Assembly (NCBI GenBank): GCA_038227045.1
Contig: JBBRQD010000001.1
Location: 1-64,000, forward strand
DNA length: 64,000 nucleotides
Direction of reading: 5' to 3'
DNA from: JANXLS01 sp038227045
GTDB taxonomy: Bacteria > Planctomycetota > SZUA-567 > H5-PLA8
Shown piece by piece: positions 44,093 through 53,367 of the stretch; within the stretch, counting starts at the first letter, position 1; each line of letters opens with the position of its first letter. The translations under genes were made by a program, and so were the position numbers. The notes under the pieces are model-generated. The model did no database searches. It saw only the letters and a program-made list of their open reading frames with translations, and was not told the DNA's origin.

Positions 44093-44132
44093 GCGTTGGC
44101 AGAAGTTATCTGCCAACGCCGCATAATTTTTA
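44093..44132 (+). terminator. Rho-independent terminator of the aquaporin gene
   Basis: A perfect 11-bp stem (GGCGTTGGCAG at 44093-44103 and CTGCCAACGCC at 44111-44121) with a 7-base loop is followed by GCATAATTTTT. Confidence 0.85.
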
Positions 44133-44210
44133 AAAACTTTCCAAGCGAACCGAGAGCCTATTTCTTCGGCTCTGGCACCGGGGCATTCGGTTGCTTATCG
44201 GCGCAAACCT

Positions 44211-44393
44211 TTACTCGCCCAGGATCGTCCAGTCGGAGTTTTCGGTCACGCTCAGGAAGAAGGTGCTTTCCGCTTCGACGACGATTGTGTTGCGGCCGAG
44301 CTTCAGGTGTGCCGGAATCCGGTCCCGTCCCGGGTTCCACGCATAAGCCTTCCGATCCTCGTAGATTTTCTCGCCATTAACCACTTCACTCAC
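44211..44393 (-). pseudogene. Possible remnant of a beta-sandwich domain
   Basis: A 60-residue open segment on the reverse strand reads as the end of a beta-rich domain (VNGEKIYEDRKAY, then a PGRDRIPAHLKLGRNTIVVE pattern common in C-terminal jelly-roll domains). An in-frame stop lies just upstream of its first codon, and no ribosome site is present. It is probably a fragment of a lost gene. The assignment is tentative. Confidence 0.35.
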
Positions 44394-44444
44394 ATCTAAT
44401 TAGTTCCTGTTTCCCAATCGACGCGCCAACGCTGCCGCATTTAC

Positions 44445-44633
44445 CTATTGGATGATTATTTTGCGATGAGTCGAGTCAATTTTCATTTCGAATCGACTTT
44501 TCCCGATGTCGGGACGGAGTTTCTCTGCCAACCTGTATTTTTCCCTGCGTTTCAACATCTGCTTCATTACCTGCGCGCCAACGGCCATAAACCGGAGCGC
44601 ACCATCGACAGCGGCATCGGTGCGGAATAGCAA
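44445..44633 (-). CDS. Possible small protein downstream of the kinase
   Basis: A 62-aa frame begins (TTG 44633) 16 bases after the kinase stop in the same direction, with GGGA about 9 bases upstream. It is highly basic and helical (MKQMLKRREKYRLAEKLRP). The opposite strand also has an open frame here, and no family is recognised, so this may be chance. Confidence 0.3.
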   Translation of the reverse strand: MLFRTDAAVDGALRFMAVGAQVMKQMLKRREKYRLAEKLRPDIGKSRFEMKIDSTHRKIIIQ

Positions 44634-44648
44634 ACGATTGATCCCAAA

Positions 44649-47600
44649 TTACTTGAGGCGGTCGGGAAATAGCTGTTGCGCATCGTCCAGCCAGCGCTTG
44701 CGGTGCGCGGCAAACTCGGCTGCGCCCGGGCGGCCGCTTTCGCGCAGAAATGTTTCTATTCTCAAGGCCGTTTCTGCCGCCCACAGCCGTGGCTTGGGCG
44801 TATCCGACATGGCCGCGATGAACCGTTCGGCGGCGGCAGTGAGTGCGTGAAATTCTTTAAGCGTTTCGCCGGCGCGGGCGGGCGAATCGAATTCGCAGAT
44901 CACACTACACCAGCGCTTCAGCAGTTCGTTGGCAATAAATGCATCGCCCTCGTTCCATCCCGGCAGTTGCGTGGGCGAGATTAAAATATCGAAGCCGTTT
45001 GCGGCGAGTTCGAGCGCACGCGTTTCCCAGCCCACCGGACGGTTTTCGCTGAGCCAATCGATCAGCCGGCGCCGAAAATGGCCCCGCGCATAGCGCACAC
45101 CCTTGCGATTGAAACGCGGCGAAACGGCGTGTTCAACAGCCGCGACCGACTTTTCAATGTACTGCAATTCAGACGCTTTATTGTTCGCGCGTATCGCGAT
45201 GGTGGCGCAATCGTCGTAGATCCACCCCAGTTTCAGCCACCAATCGCGCCGGGACGGTTCCGACTCGGTCATTTTTTCCCATGCGCTTAATATGGCCTGC
45301 ATGCGCCGATCAGCCTCATCGGCGAGTGCTTGATTCTTAGTGCTGGCGCTGATGTTTCTCAACTGTTCGGCGGCCCTTTTCCGAGCGAGAAGCATCATTT
45401 GGCGTCCGTAGGGATGTCCTGACGACATCTCAACGGCTGTGTTGAAAACGACATCGGCCTCGTCAAAAAGTTTCATGGCGTTTTCGGCGTTTCCCAATTT
45501 CACGGCGAGAAAGCCTTGCGCAAATTGCATCATGCCGTCGACCATGCGTGTTTCAAACGTTTCACCGACGCATTCTTTTAGCCGGGCCGCCGATGTTTTG
45601 CACTGCATGAGCAGCGGCAGTGAAGTGGTCAACGCTCTTCCCGACTTGGCGCTCATTGTAAACTGAATCGTGCTGCCGAGAACTCTCCCTCTCAACGCCT
45701 CTACCGAGTCAGGCGCAACAGCCTGGCAATGGTCGGCGAGTTTAAGAACAGTCGTTCCGCATGCGACGGCTTCGTCCATTCTATCCTGTTCATAATAAAG
45801 TCCGCTGAGCAAGCCGTACGTATTGCATTGATCTTCGATCAGCGCAACGTTTGTCGGATACGCGGCCGAGAGATCTCGTGCAATGACCAGGGCCTTTTTC
45901 AATGCGGTTTCAGCGGTTTCGTCGTCACCGACGGCGATGGCAATCAGTCCCCTGTTTTGCGCCAGCGACCCGCGGTGCCTAAAGGTTGTTTCGGTGCTCA
46001 ATTCGACAGGCAGTTTCGAGTAATACTCTTCCGCGGCGTTGGCCACTTCCTCGAGGACCACGACTTTGCCCACCGCAGCAAGCTTTTCGCGCAGCCCCAG
46101 GATCGCCTGGTTGACCAGATTCTGCGCCGCGTCGCGCGCGTTTTCGCCTTGCGCAAGCCGCTTGCGCGCGAGCTGCTGCGCGGCCAGCGCCTCCTGTTTC
46201 TGTTTTTCCGCCTCGAGTTTCTGCGCCAATGCTTCCTGCCGTTCCGCGCGAACCAAAAAAAATCCCGCCGTCAGCCCGATCACGATGCTCGCCACCGCGC
46301 CTATGAGCGACCTGTGCATCCAGCGTGCGCGGTTCTCCTTCCTTGCGAGCGAGGCGCGCGCGGAATTAACGCGCGCGGCCATCGCGGCGCATTCCGGCCA
46401 CAATTTCAGCGCTTGATCGTACAGCACGACAGCACGCGCGAGGTTGGGGATCTCGAGCGTTTTCGCTTCGTGGTCCGCGATGTCCGCGATGGCGGCGGCT
46501 TCGCGGTGTGCCAGGAATTCCTGAAGGGCTTTTTGAAACGCCAAGGCGTCGGCGTACCGATCGCCCCGGTTCTTCGATAGCGCTTTGCGGCAGATTGCGA
46601 CGAGTTCGGATGGAGCATCATCGGGCAGCGGCGGCGGAGCACATTCGGAGACTTTGCGCAAGACTGCCGATATGGATTCGCCGCGGTGCGGCGCGTGGCC
46701 GGAGAGCAGCTCGTACAGCGTCGCGCCCAAGAGAAACACGTCCGTCTGAAGACCCAGCTGCGTGCCGCGGGGCTGCCCGTTGCCGTCGAAAAAAAATTGT
46801 TCGGGAGCCATGTACGTCGCCGTCCCGCCGACGCCGGTTTCCTCGCGCGACGGCACGCGGCGGTCGGGATGGCCGGGCGGCGGCGGCGCCTCCGAAACGT
46901 CCACCGCCAGTCCCCAATCCATCGCCAGCACTTCGCCGAACGCGCCGACCATCACGTTCTCGGGTTTTAAATCGCGGTGAATGATGCTCTTGGAATGGGC
47001 GAATGCCGCCGCGTTGCAGACCGACAGCAAGATGCGCAGATTCTCGACGAGATGCGCCGCGCGACGCGCGGGATCGTCGATGTCGAGGTTCCGCGTGCGC
47101 GCTCTTTCCTTCGTTACGGCGTCTTTGCATTTGTCCGGATGAAGCAAATGCCGCCACTCGATACCGCGCACCATCTTCATTGCAAAAAACCAGTTTCCAT
47201 CCTCATCGCGTCCCAGTGCGTGGACCGGGACGATGTTGGGATGGTCGAGGAAACCGGTGATCAGCGCCTCGGAGACAAATGCGTCCTCAATCTTTCTCGC
47301 GTCATTATTGGAGCGGAGTTCAGGCAGGATTTTCTTGACCGCGACTTCGCGCCTTAATCCGTTCTGCCCCGCAAGGTGGATTTCTCCCATGCCGCCTTTG
47401 CCAATGCGCTCGCGCAGCGTGTATTCACTGGCGCATGCAAAGTTGCCGGGCAAAGGCGCAAACGAGACTTCCGTTTCGCTTGTTCCATTGCTGGGTGCAA
47501 GGATCGTCTTCGGCGCTTCCGAATATCCGGGCCGTGCGCCGCCAGCGTTTCCATGCGCTATTTGAATCGTGGCGACATCCGCCGGGTGTTGCCTCGCCGT

Positions 47601-47717
47601 GCTGCCGGGCTGCAGCGTCTGATCGGGTGTCGCGCTATCGAATCGCTCCGCGCCGACGACAGAGCGGAAGGTCTGGATAAATGTTTCCAAAACGGTATCG
47701 GCGAGGGTGTTTTCCAT
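44649..47717 (-). CDS. Ser/Thr protein kinase with TM and TPR-like sensor region
   Basis: A 1022-aa Hanks-type kinase. The kinase domain covers residues 98-405: IGKGGMGEIHLA (P-loop), VAVKK (K128), HRDLKPEN (D249), and DWG in place of DFG (D267), then GTATYMAPEQ. DWG is frequent in planctomycete kinases and does not remove the Mg-binding Asp. A transmembrane helix follows at 470-489, then a long coiled segment and a C-terminal TPR-like region (about 560-1000). The membrane domain and TPR sensor suggest signal reception outside, but no ligand is known. It is the first gene of a leftward unit. Confidence 0.9.
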   Translation of the reverse strand: MENTLADTVLETFIQTFRSVVGAERFDSATPDQTLQPGSTARQHPADVATIQIAHGNAGGARPGYSEAPKTILAPSNGTSETEVSFAPLPGNFACASEYTLRERIGKGGMGEIHLAGQNGLRREVAVKKILPELRSNNDARKIEDAFVSEALITGFLDHPNIVPVHALGRDEDGNWFFAMKMVRGIEWRHLLHPDKCKDAVTKERARTRNLDIDDPARRAAHLVENLRILLSVCNAAAFAHSKSIIHRDLKPENVMVGAFGEVLAMDWGLAVDVSEAPPPPGHPDRRVPSREETGVGGTATYMAPEQFFFDGNGQPRGTQLGLQTDVFLLGATLYELLSGHAPHRGESISAVLRKVSECAPPPLPDDAPSELVAICRKALSKNRGDRYADALAFQKALQEFLAHREAAAIADIADHEAKTLEIPNLARAVVLYDQALKLWPECAAMAARVNSARASLARKENRARWMHRSLIGAVASIVIGLTAGFFLVRAERQEALAQKLEAEKQKQEALAAQQLARKRLAQGENARDAAQNLVNQAILGLREKLAAVGKVVVLEEVANAAEEYYSKLPVELSTETTFRHRGSLAQNRGLIAIAVGDDETAETALKKALVIARDLSAAYPTNVALIEDQCNTYGLLSGLYYEQDRMDEAVACGTTVLKLADHCQAVAPDSVEALRGRVLGSTIQFTMSAKSGRALTTSLPLLMQCKTSAARLKECVGETFETRMVDGMMQFAQGFLAVKLGNAENAMKLFDEADVVFNTAVEMSSGHPYGRQMMLLARKRAAEQLRNISASTKNQALADEADRRMQAILSAWEKMTESEPSRRDWWLKLGWIYDDCATIAIRANNKASELQYIEKSVAAVEHAVSPRFNRKGVRYARGHFRRRLIDWLSENRPVGWETRALELAANGFDILISPTQLPGWNEGDAFIANELLKRWCSVICEFDSPARAGETLKEFHALTAAAERFIAAMSDTPKPRLWAAETALRIETFLRESGRPGAAEFAAHRKRWLDDAQQLFPDRLK

Positions 47718-48292
47718 GGATAGATTGCCTCGATCGTTTGATGGACGCCATTGAAACGCTCAGATATGGCGCACATATTAGGAGTCTGGCTGATCGTTGT
47801 CGAGAGATTTAACTTTTTCATCAGTATGCTGGCCTGAGCACCTCCGAACCAGGTGCCAATCCCAGGGGCTGACGCAGCTTATCCAGAATTCAGGACAAGC
47901 TGCGCTTCAAAGGCCCATGCAGCCATGCCATTTCGCGAAATCTGAGCGATGTAACCCAGGGTGACATTGCAGGGGCATCCGAAAGACGAGATCAATACTC
48001 AGGGGTCTGCCGTCCCTGAATCCGGCGAGGGCCCGTCCAAGAGGACCGGAGCGTTCGCCGAGTCTTTGACCAAGAGTTGGATAGAGAACGGGCTGACAAT
48101 GACTGCCGCACGTTTAGACCGGCGTTTCCCCCAACTGATCTAGTTTTTACACACGTATGTAAATCGCACTACGGACCGTCCAGGGCGAATCATTAGTTAA
48201 CCCGATCCGATGCAATGTAAATCATGGCCGTCGTGGATGCCCGGCTCAAAACACCTCCAGATTGCGAACTCGTCGGCTCCTGCCACTCCGGA
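47718..48292. other. Intergenic 575 bases, no gene recognised
   Basis: Between the kinase and DUF1552 genes. It should contain the kinase promoter on the reverse strand. A 60-codon frame at 47961-48143 has no ribosome site or recognisable motif. Composition changes here toward the DUF1552/DUF1592 block, so a junction of acquired DNA may lie in this gap. Confidence 0.5.
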
Positions 48293-49681
48293 TTAAACAC
48301 GGGTCAAAGTTCCGGTTTGCCCACCGAACGAATCGCTCTCGACGCCGAGTCTCTGCAAGATGGTGACAAAGAGTTTCGACAGTGGCAGCTCTTCCACTGC
48401 CATTTTGCCTGTCCACCCGGCATCGGTGTCGATTCCCGCGCCGGCTTGGTTATCGTCATTGCCTTTGCCGAATTTGAGATATCGGCCGTTAGTGAAACCG
48501 AAGTTTTTACCACCGGCGGAAATGATCGGATAGTTGCGTGAGAGATGGAAACTGCTGGAAGCGGAGCCGTGCATGGCAAGCGTATTGTCCAACATGGTGC
48601 CTTTGCCATTCGGCTCTGGGGTGTCCTTCAGTTTCTTCGCGAAACGACCGAATTCCTCAGCCTGATAGCGATTGTATGTGCCGAGGTTTTTCCAGCCGTC
48701 GGGGTTCTTGACGGCATGAGTCAGGCCATGAGCACCGCCCAGACCGACGGCCAGTGACAGCAGGTCGTGTGGACCTTCGCCGTTTTCTCTCCCCAACTGA
48801 AACGTCGCGACGCGAGTCGAGTCACTCAGGAAGGCGAGGTAGATCAGTTCATACATGGTCTGGAAATAGAGTCGGGCTTCTTTGGGCTCGGCATCCAGAT
48901 GCAGGTTTCGGGTGTCCACCTGGGGGATTGGAGTGTCGATCCACTTCTGCGCCTTCTCCAACTTCAACTCTGTATCGCGCACGGCGTCGAGATACTGGCT
49001 GAGCGTCTGTTGATCGTGCTTGGAGAGTTGGCGTCCCAGCGAGCGCGTGTTGTCTATCAGGAGGTCGAGGGCGCTCTTGCTTCTCGCCAGCCTTGCGGCC
49101 GCGTCTTTGCCGCTCGTTACAAACAGCAGGTCGAAGATCTGCTTGGGTTTGTTCATCGCAGGAATCGGACGCCCTTCACGATTGAACGACTGCGTTTGGG
49201 CGCCACGAGGACCACCCACGCCGCCATTGGTTGACATCACCAGCGAAGAGTGTCGCGTGAAGTCGCCTGCGTGCTCCGCATACACCTGATCAAGGGAGAT
49301 CGTATTCTTGTATGGGCCGTCACCGCCGATAGGAGCGCCTGTCAAGTATTGATCGGCATTTGAATGGCCGTGAACGTTTCTGGCCGCAGGATGGGACAGG
49401 CCGGAGTAGATCGTGATGTCACTGCGCAGCGGCTCAAGCACATCGAGCACCTTGGTCAATTCGAAGTCCTTTTCGCCGCCGCGTGGAAACCAGCTCCAAT
49501 CCTTCCATGCCGGATCGGCCTTGAGAGGCAAACCCACACCATCGGGGTGATAGACGCTGAGAAACCGTTTCGGAGTCGCGTCCATGTCCGCTGCAAAGGT
49601 TTCCATCCAGGGTAATGCCAGCGCCACGCCGAAGCCCCGAAGAAACGTTCTGCGATTCAGTGTGCTGGATTTGTGATTCAT
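48293..49681 (-). CDS. DUF1552-domain Tat-exported protein
   Basis: A 462-aa protein of the DUF1552 family. It starts with a Tat signal (NRRTFLRGFGVALALPW) and then the family core (FLSVYHPDGVGLP...WSWFPRGGEKDFELTKVL...LSGLSHPAARNVHGHSN). The central part has SFNREGRPIPAMNKPKQIFD and FGRFAKKLKDTPEPNG. The C-terminal half contains TMLDNTLAMHGSASSSFH, resembling the DUF1501/sulfatase-like fold. DUF1552 genes in PVC bacteria nearly always pair with a DUF1592 cytochrome protein, as here (14 bases apart). The function is unknown. Confidence 0.9.
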   Translation of the reverse strand: MNHKSSTLNRRTFLRGFGVALALPWMETFAADMDATPKRFLSVYHPDGVGLPLKADPAWKDWSWFPRGGEKDFELTKVLDVLEPLRSDITIYSGLSHPAARNVHGHSNADQYLTGAPIGGDGPYKNTISLDQVYAEHAGDFTRHSSLVMSTNGGVGGPRGAQTQSFNREGRPIPAMNKPKQIFDLLFVTSGKDAAARLARSKSALDLLIDNTRSLGRQLSKHDQQTLSQYLDAVRDTELKLEKAQKWIDTPIPQVDTRNLHLDAEPKEARLYFQTMYELIYLAFLSDSTRVATFQLGRENGEGPHDLLSLAVGLGGAHGLTHAVKNPDGWKNLGTYNRYQAEEFGRFAKKLKDTPEPNGKGTMLDNTLAMHGSASSSFHLSRNYPIISAGGKNFGFTNGRYLKFGKGNDDNQAGAGIDTDAGWTGKMAVEELPLSKLFVTILQRLGVESDSFGGQTGTLTRV

Positions 49682-49695
49682 AAGATCCTCGATAC

Positions 49696-52380
49696 TTACT
49701 TGGAGTTAAAGATGTTACTTCTGACGATGAGATTGATCAAGTCACCCAAACCATCGTTCCCTCGTCTGAACTGTGCGGTGAGGCTGTCAAGATCAGCACC
49801 GTCTGAGAATGAAATGGGTCTGCCAAGCGCATAGGCTGTGAGCTTATGTACCATCGCTCTGGCAAATTGATCTTGTCGGTCGGTAAGCAAGTATCGCTTG
49901 AGCCCATTGACGCCAGCCAGCGTCTGCCGATTGAACAGTACAGAGGTCGCATCGACCGGCTTGCTCTTGATTTGAGTCCGATATGCCCCGAGCGCATCGT
50001 AGTTCTCAAACGCAATACCCCACGGGTCGATCCTGGAGTGACATGAGATGCAGGCCGGTTTGTTCCGGTGGTCGACGATTCGTTCCTTCAGTGTCATCTT
50101 CTGAATCTCCGGGTTCGTCAGATCGACTTGCGGGACATTCGGCGGCGGTGGAGGCGGTGGATCGTCAAGAATGCGTTTCAGCATCCAAACGCCACGCTTG
50201 AGAGGATGAGAATCCGTGCCGTCGGAGTTCATCGTCATGATCACCGCACTTGTCAAAAGGCCGCCTCGATTCGCTTGCGGGGTGACGGACACTTTGCGGA
50301 AATCCGGGCCGTAAACCTTTGGAATCCGATAGTGTGTCGCGAGTCGCTCGTTGACCATGGCGTAGTCAGAATGAATGAAATCCATGATGCTGTGATTCTG
50401 CTTCAGGACTTCCTCAAAGTAGGCCTTGGGCTCTTCCAGCATCGCTTCTCTCAAAGAGCTGTCAGTCACATGAGTGACACTGCTCATTCTTTCCAACCCC
50501 AGCCATTGCTCGACGAAGTTCTGCGAGAACCTTTTTGATCGCGGGTCCGCAAGCATGTGTTTCACTTGAGCGGCCAGGACCTCTGGCTCTCTGAGCTTTC
50601 CCTGCTCGGCGAGTTTCAGCAGCTCGTCATCGGGGATGCTGGACCACAAAAACACTGAGAGGCGGCTGGCAAACTCCAGCTCACTGATCTTCGCCGAGGA
50701 TTTCGTCTCGTTGCTCGGCACTCGTTGAGTCAGGTAGAGGAACTCCGGGGTCGCCAGCGCCGTTGCCAGCACTTCCACCATGGCCTCTTCGAATGTCGGG
50801 AACCCCGGACGATACTTTGCAAACAGAGCCATGAACTGATCGACTTCACCTGGGGTGACCGGGCGACGCCAGACATGTTTCAGGAATCGATTCAGCACCT
50901 CGCGGCCATAGACTTGCTCGTCAGCCTTGTGCACACTCGCGATGAAGATGTCAGTGTGTGTCCTCGGCGGCCACTGCTCGTAAAACGGAGCGCTGATTTC
51001 GATGTAGTCGATGAAAACACGGAGAGGTTCTTCCCCGCCGCTCGCATTCGAGACATTCTGAATGTGCAGGAATTCATCGCGTCTTGGAAACGTGGTGGTC
51101 AGCTTCCTGAACGGGTTGCGCTGGATATCGCCCAGAGGGATTTCGAATTGAATGAGCTGGGGCTTGTCGGCAGATGCCGTGACCGGGATATCGCGCTCAC
51201 TGATGACCTGCGAGAAGTTGGCGTTGTTGCTGGTGTGGGCACTAAAGGTCAGGCGCAGGCTTGCATACTCGTCCGGGTTCAAGGACGAGCGCCCGGCTCG
51301 AATGCGAACGTGCATGGTGCCTTCGTCGGGAAGGAAGCGATCCAGGTCCAGCTTCAACTCGCTGGACCGGGGCAGCACCAGCACAACCGGAGACACGGCT
51401 GGCGTTTGCCCGACAACAGCGTCAGCCCGAGGCAGCGACTTTCCTGCGGTGAATTCCATGCTCTCGCCTGTGTCTCGATCAAGCAGTTGCTGCTGATTCT
51501 TCGCCCTTTTGGCCGGCTTCTTTTTGTCGGATGGCTTGGCGTCCTTTGCCGGCGCCGCCTTCTTCATCATCTCGTCCTGCATCGAGATGATGTAGGTGAC
51601 GGGTTGCGGACGCTCACCACTCACCGTGGCTCGCTTGAGTGCTTTCAGTCCGATCTCACGATAGGTGTCAAACTGCATGGCTGACATCTGCAACAATTCC
51701 GAGCTGTTCTTGAAGCCATCCTCCGACGTGGATTCCGGTGGCAGATTGTTCGGCAGAGCAGAGGGCAGACCCAGCAGGTCCTGCAGGGCGTAGTTGTATT
51801 CGTAGTTCGTCAGCCGGCGAAAAGATGAATGTTCCTGGCTGCTGCGACGAATGAGAGACGCTGCATTCAGTTCTCCGCTGAGCCAATCAATAATGCGCCC
51901 GCGATCCGCATCCGCGAGCGCGTAATCCGGCTCGTCTTCAGGGGGCATCTCGGATTTGCTCAGAGCGTTAAAGACCTTCCGCCACCGCTCCGCATCAGGG
52001 CCGTTCAGCAGATCTGGATTCAGTTGGTCGATACGAAGTTTGCCCTTGGGCTTTTCGGGGCCATGACAGGCCAGGCAGCTCTTTTTCAGCATCGGCCCCA
52101 CCGACTCTTTAAACAGTACCACGTTTGCCTTTGGAATGCCGTCGGGGGCCCTCGAGACTTCCTTGGAGTCCTTCAAGAATCTGGACTTTACGCGGCCCTG
52201 TTCTTTGGCTGTTTCCAAAGAGATCGGAGTCTCCTGCCTATTGGCTGCCTGAACCGGATCCACCGCACGCACAATCGTAGGCTTAGTTCCGGGTGCTTCC
52301 TCGCCCACCACCGCGACGGTCGCCAGAAGCAGGGCGGTGAGGGTAAAAATCACACAGCGGCACTGGGCTACTAACGGCAT
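49696..52380 (-). CDS. DUF1592-type cytochrome-like protein (PSD2/DUF1587-DUF1595-DUF1592-DUF1588-DUF1585)
   Basis: An 894-aa exported protein. A signal peptide is followed by an N-terminal heme motif CLACHG (C102, C105, H106), typical of the planctomycete cytochrome domain. The core has FRRLTNYEYNYALQDLLGL (DUF1587), then a carbohydrate-binding-like insert, the FLKHVWRRPVTPGEVDQFM region (DUF1595), FASRLSVFLWSSIPDDELL (DUF1592), RGGLLTSAVIMTMNSDG..HPLKRG (DUF1588), a second CxxCH (C777, C780, H781), and LTAYALGRPISFSD (DUF1585). The two heme motifs suggest electron transfer in the periplasm. The function is unknown. AGGAG precedes ATG 52380. It is upstream of DUF1552 and cotranscribed. Confidence 0.92.
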   Translation of the reverse strand: MPLVAQCRCVIFTLTALLLATVAVVGEEAPGTKPTIVRAVDPVQAANRQETPISLETAKEQGRVKSRFLKDSKEVSRAPDGIPKANVVLFKESVGPMLKKSCLACHGPEKPKGKLRIDQLNPDLLNGPDAERWRKVFNALSKSEMPPEDEPDYALADADRGRIIDWLSGELNAASLIRRSSQEHSSFRRLTNYEYNYALQDLLGLPSALPNNLPPESTSEDGFKNSSELLQMSAMQFDTYREIGLKALKRATVSGERPQPVTYIISMQDEMMKKAAPAKDAKPSDKKKPAKRAKNQQQLLDRDTGESMEFTAGKSLPRADAVVGQTPAVSPVVLVLPRSSELKLDLDRFLPDEGTMHVRIRAGRSSLNPDEYASLRLTFSAHTSNNANFSQVISERDIPVTASADKPQLIQFEIPLGDIQRNPFRKLTTTFPRRDEFLHIQNVSNASGGEEPLRVFIDYIEISAPFYEQWPPRTHTDIFIASVHKADEQVYGREVLNRFLKHVWRRPVTPGEVDQFMALFAKYRPGFPTFEEAMVEVLATALATPEFLYLTQRVPSNETKSSAKISELEFASRLSVFLWSSIPDDELLKLAEQGKLREPEVLAAQVKHMLADPRSKRFSQNFVEQWLGLERMSSVTHVTDSSLREAMLEEPKAYFEEVLKQNHSIMDFIHSDYAMVNERLATHYRIPKVYGPDFRKVSVTPQANRGGLLTSAVIMTMNSDGTDSHPLKRGVWMLKRILDDPPPPPPPNVPQVDLTNPEIQKMTLKERIVDHRNKPACISCHSRIDPWGIAFENYDALGAYRTQIKSKPVDATSVLFNRQTLAGVNGLKRYLLTDRQDQFARAMVHKLTAYALGRPISFSDGADLDSLTAQFRRGNDGLGDLINLIVRSNIFNSK

Positions 52381-52544
52381 CGGTCGATCTCTCCTGCGTA
52401 TTCAATCGTAAAGAAGCTACGAGTTTGATGTTCATAATACACCGATCATCCAGTGAGAGCGGACGAATGACCTGCATTCCCCGCCGTACTCGTTAATCGT
52501 TCCGAATTTTCAAATTGCATTTCAACTTTAACGGAGAAAACACC

Positions 52545-52736
52545 ATGCGTGAAATCGCTCGCGTCCAGTAAGGCTTCTTCCCCGCCCAAGATCGGATTGT
52601 CCACGCCGTCGCCGGCCTGTTCAAGCTGCCGGTCAGTGCCGACGGTCCTATCGTCGTTCTCGACGCGGGTTGCGCCGCTGACTGGCGGCGCAGGGTCGAG
52701 GTTGATTCCAGCGATCGTGTTCTTGTGTTCGATTGA
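52545..52736 (+). pseudogene. Broken DUF6094-like methyltransferase start
   Basis: ATG 52545 has a good ribosome site (GGAG, 8 bases upstream). It encodes MREIARVQ and then a stop (TAA, 52569). Without that stop the frame reads on as GFFPAQDRIVHAVAGLFKLP and a SAM motif I-like VVLDAGCA, then loses sense. This resembles the start of DUF6094-type methyltransferases found on mobile DNA. Both the nonsense codon and the loss of the remainder make it a pseudogene. The family match is tentative. Confidence 0.5.
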
Positions 52737-53174
52737 CATTTATGTCCCCTTTCGTCAAACGATGATACAAGTCGTCAGAACAGTGTTGGCGTTGCACACA
52801 GTTAAAAACGATGCACAGATGTTTTTCGATGCCGGAACGATCGGGCTGGCGAGAGCGGAGGTTTTGGGATAGGGCGGTGGCAAATTTGCCACAAGGTAGA
52901 TTATGGAGCGACGGAGAAATGGAAAGGAATTGGTTAGTGGCGACGGACGACAATGGGCGTTTTGCGCCGTCAACTGTTTCGGCCTATTAAATCCGTTTCT
53001 CTTGGCATCGCGAAGACGTTCACGACGACCGAAAACGCCGAGATGTCATTGGAGAAAACAGCTTACAGGCACACCGAAATTCAAAAAATTCGGCACAATA
53101 CAATGATGTATTTTTGGGTTGGACTACCTATGTTACAGAATTGTTACATACTGTTTTCGTCATAGAAAATAGTA

Positions 53175-53216
53175 GGTTTAGGAAACCAGCGCTCTATCCA
53201 TCTGAGCTACGAGGAC
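53175..53216 (-). pseudogene. 5' half of tRNA-Arg (anticodon CCT)
   Basis: The reverse strand reads GTCCTCGTAGCTCAGATGGA then TAGAGCG, then CTGGT TTCCTAA ACC. This is the 5' acceptor strand, D-arm and anticodon arm of a tRNA-Arg with anticodon CCT (positions 1-41). From position 42 the sequence no longer pairs, and the T-arm and 3' acceptor are missing. It is most likely a scar left by an integrated element. Confidence 0.75.
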
Positions 53217-53367
53217 CAATGACTTAGAGATATAACATTTTCTTGGCTTCTCCGAAATCCACTCTTAGTTTCTCAGGGGACATTTAGGGAGAACAACGAC
53301 CCTGAAAATTACTCCGATGCCCATGAAAGGATGAGCCGGTTACAACGCAACGTTCAGATATCCGAAA

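Larger units (their letters stand above)
52381..53367. other. Gene-poor 1 kb holding a gene remnant and a tRNA fragment
   Basis: The promoter of the DUF1592/DUF1552 pair should lie at the left end. A broken gene (52545-52736) and half a tRNA-Arg (53175-53216) are listed separately. The rest (52737-53174, 53217-53367) shows only short open frames without ribosome sites or motifs. The insertion sequence starts at 53368. Confidence 0.6.

Noticed and set aside
44448..44630. A forward 60-codon frame between the aquaporin and kinase
   Set aside because: It is antisense to another small frame and has no ribosome site.
47961..48143. A 60-codon frame in the gap before the DUF1552 gene
   Set aside because: It has no ribosome site or motif and lies in a low-coding region.
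52446..52739. A 97-codon reverse frame beside the DUF1592 gene
   Set aside because: It is the opposite strand of the broken gene at 52545-52736, which has the better start and a recognisable motif.
52953..53165. A forward 70-codon frame before the tRNA fragment
   Set aside because: It has no ribosome site or family match, and the area is rich in broken sequences.
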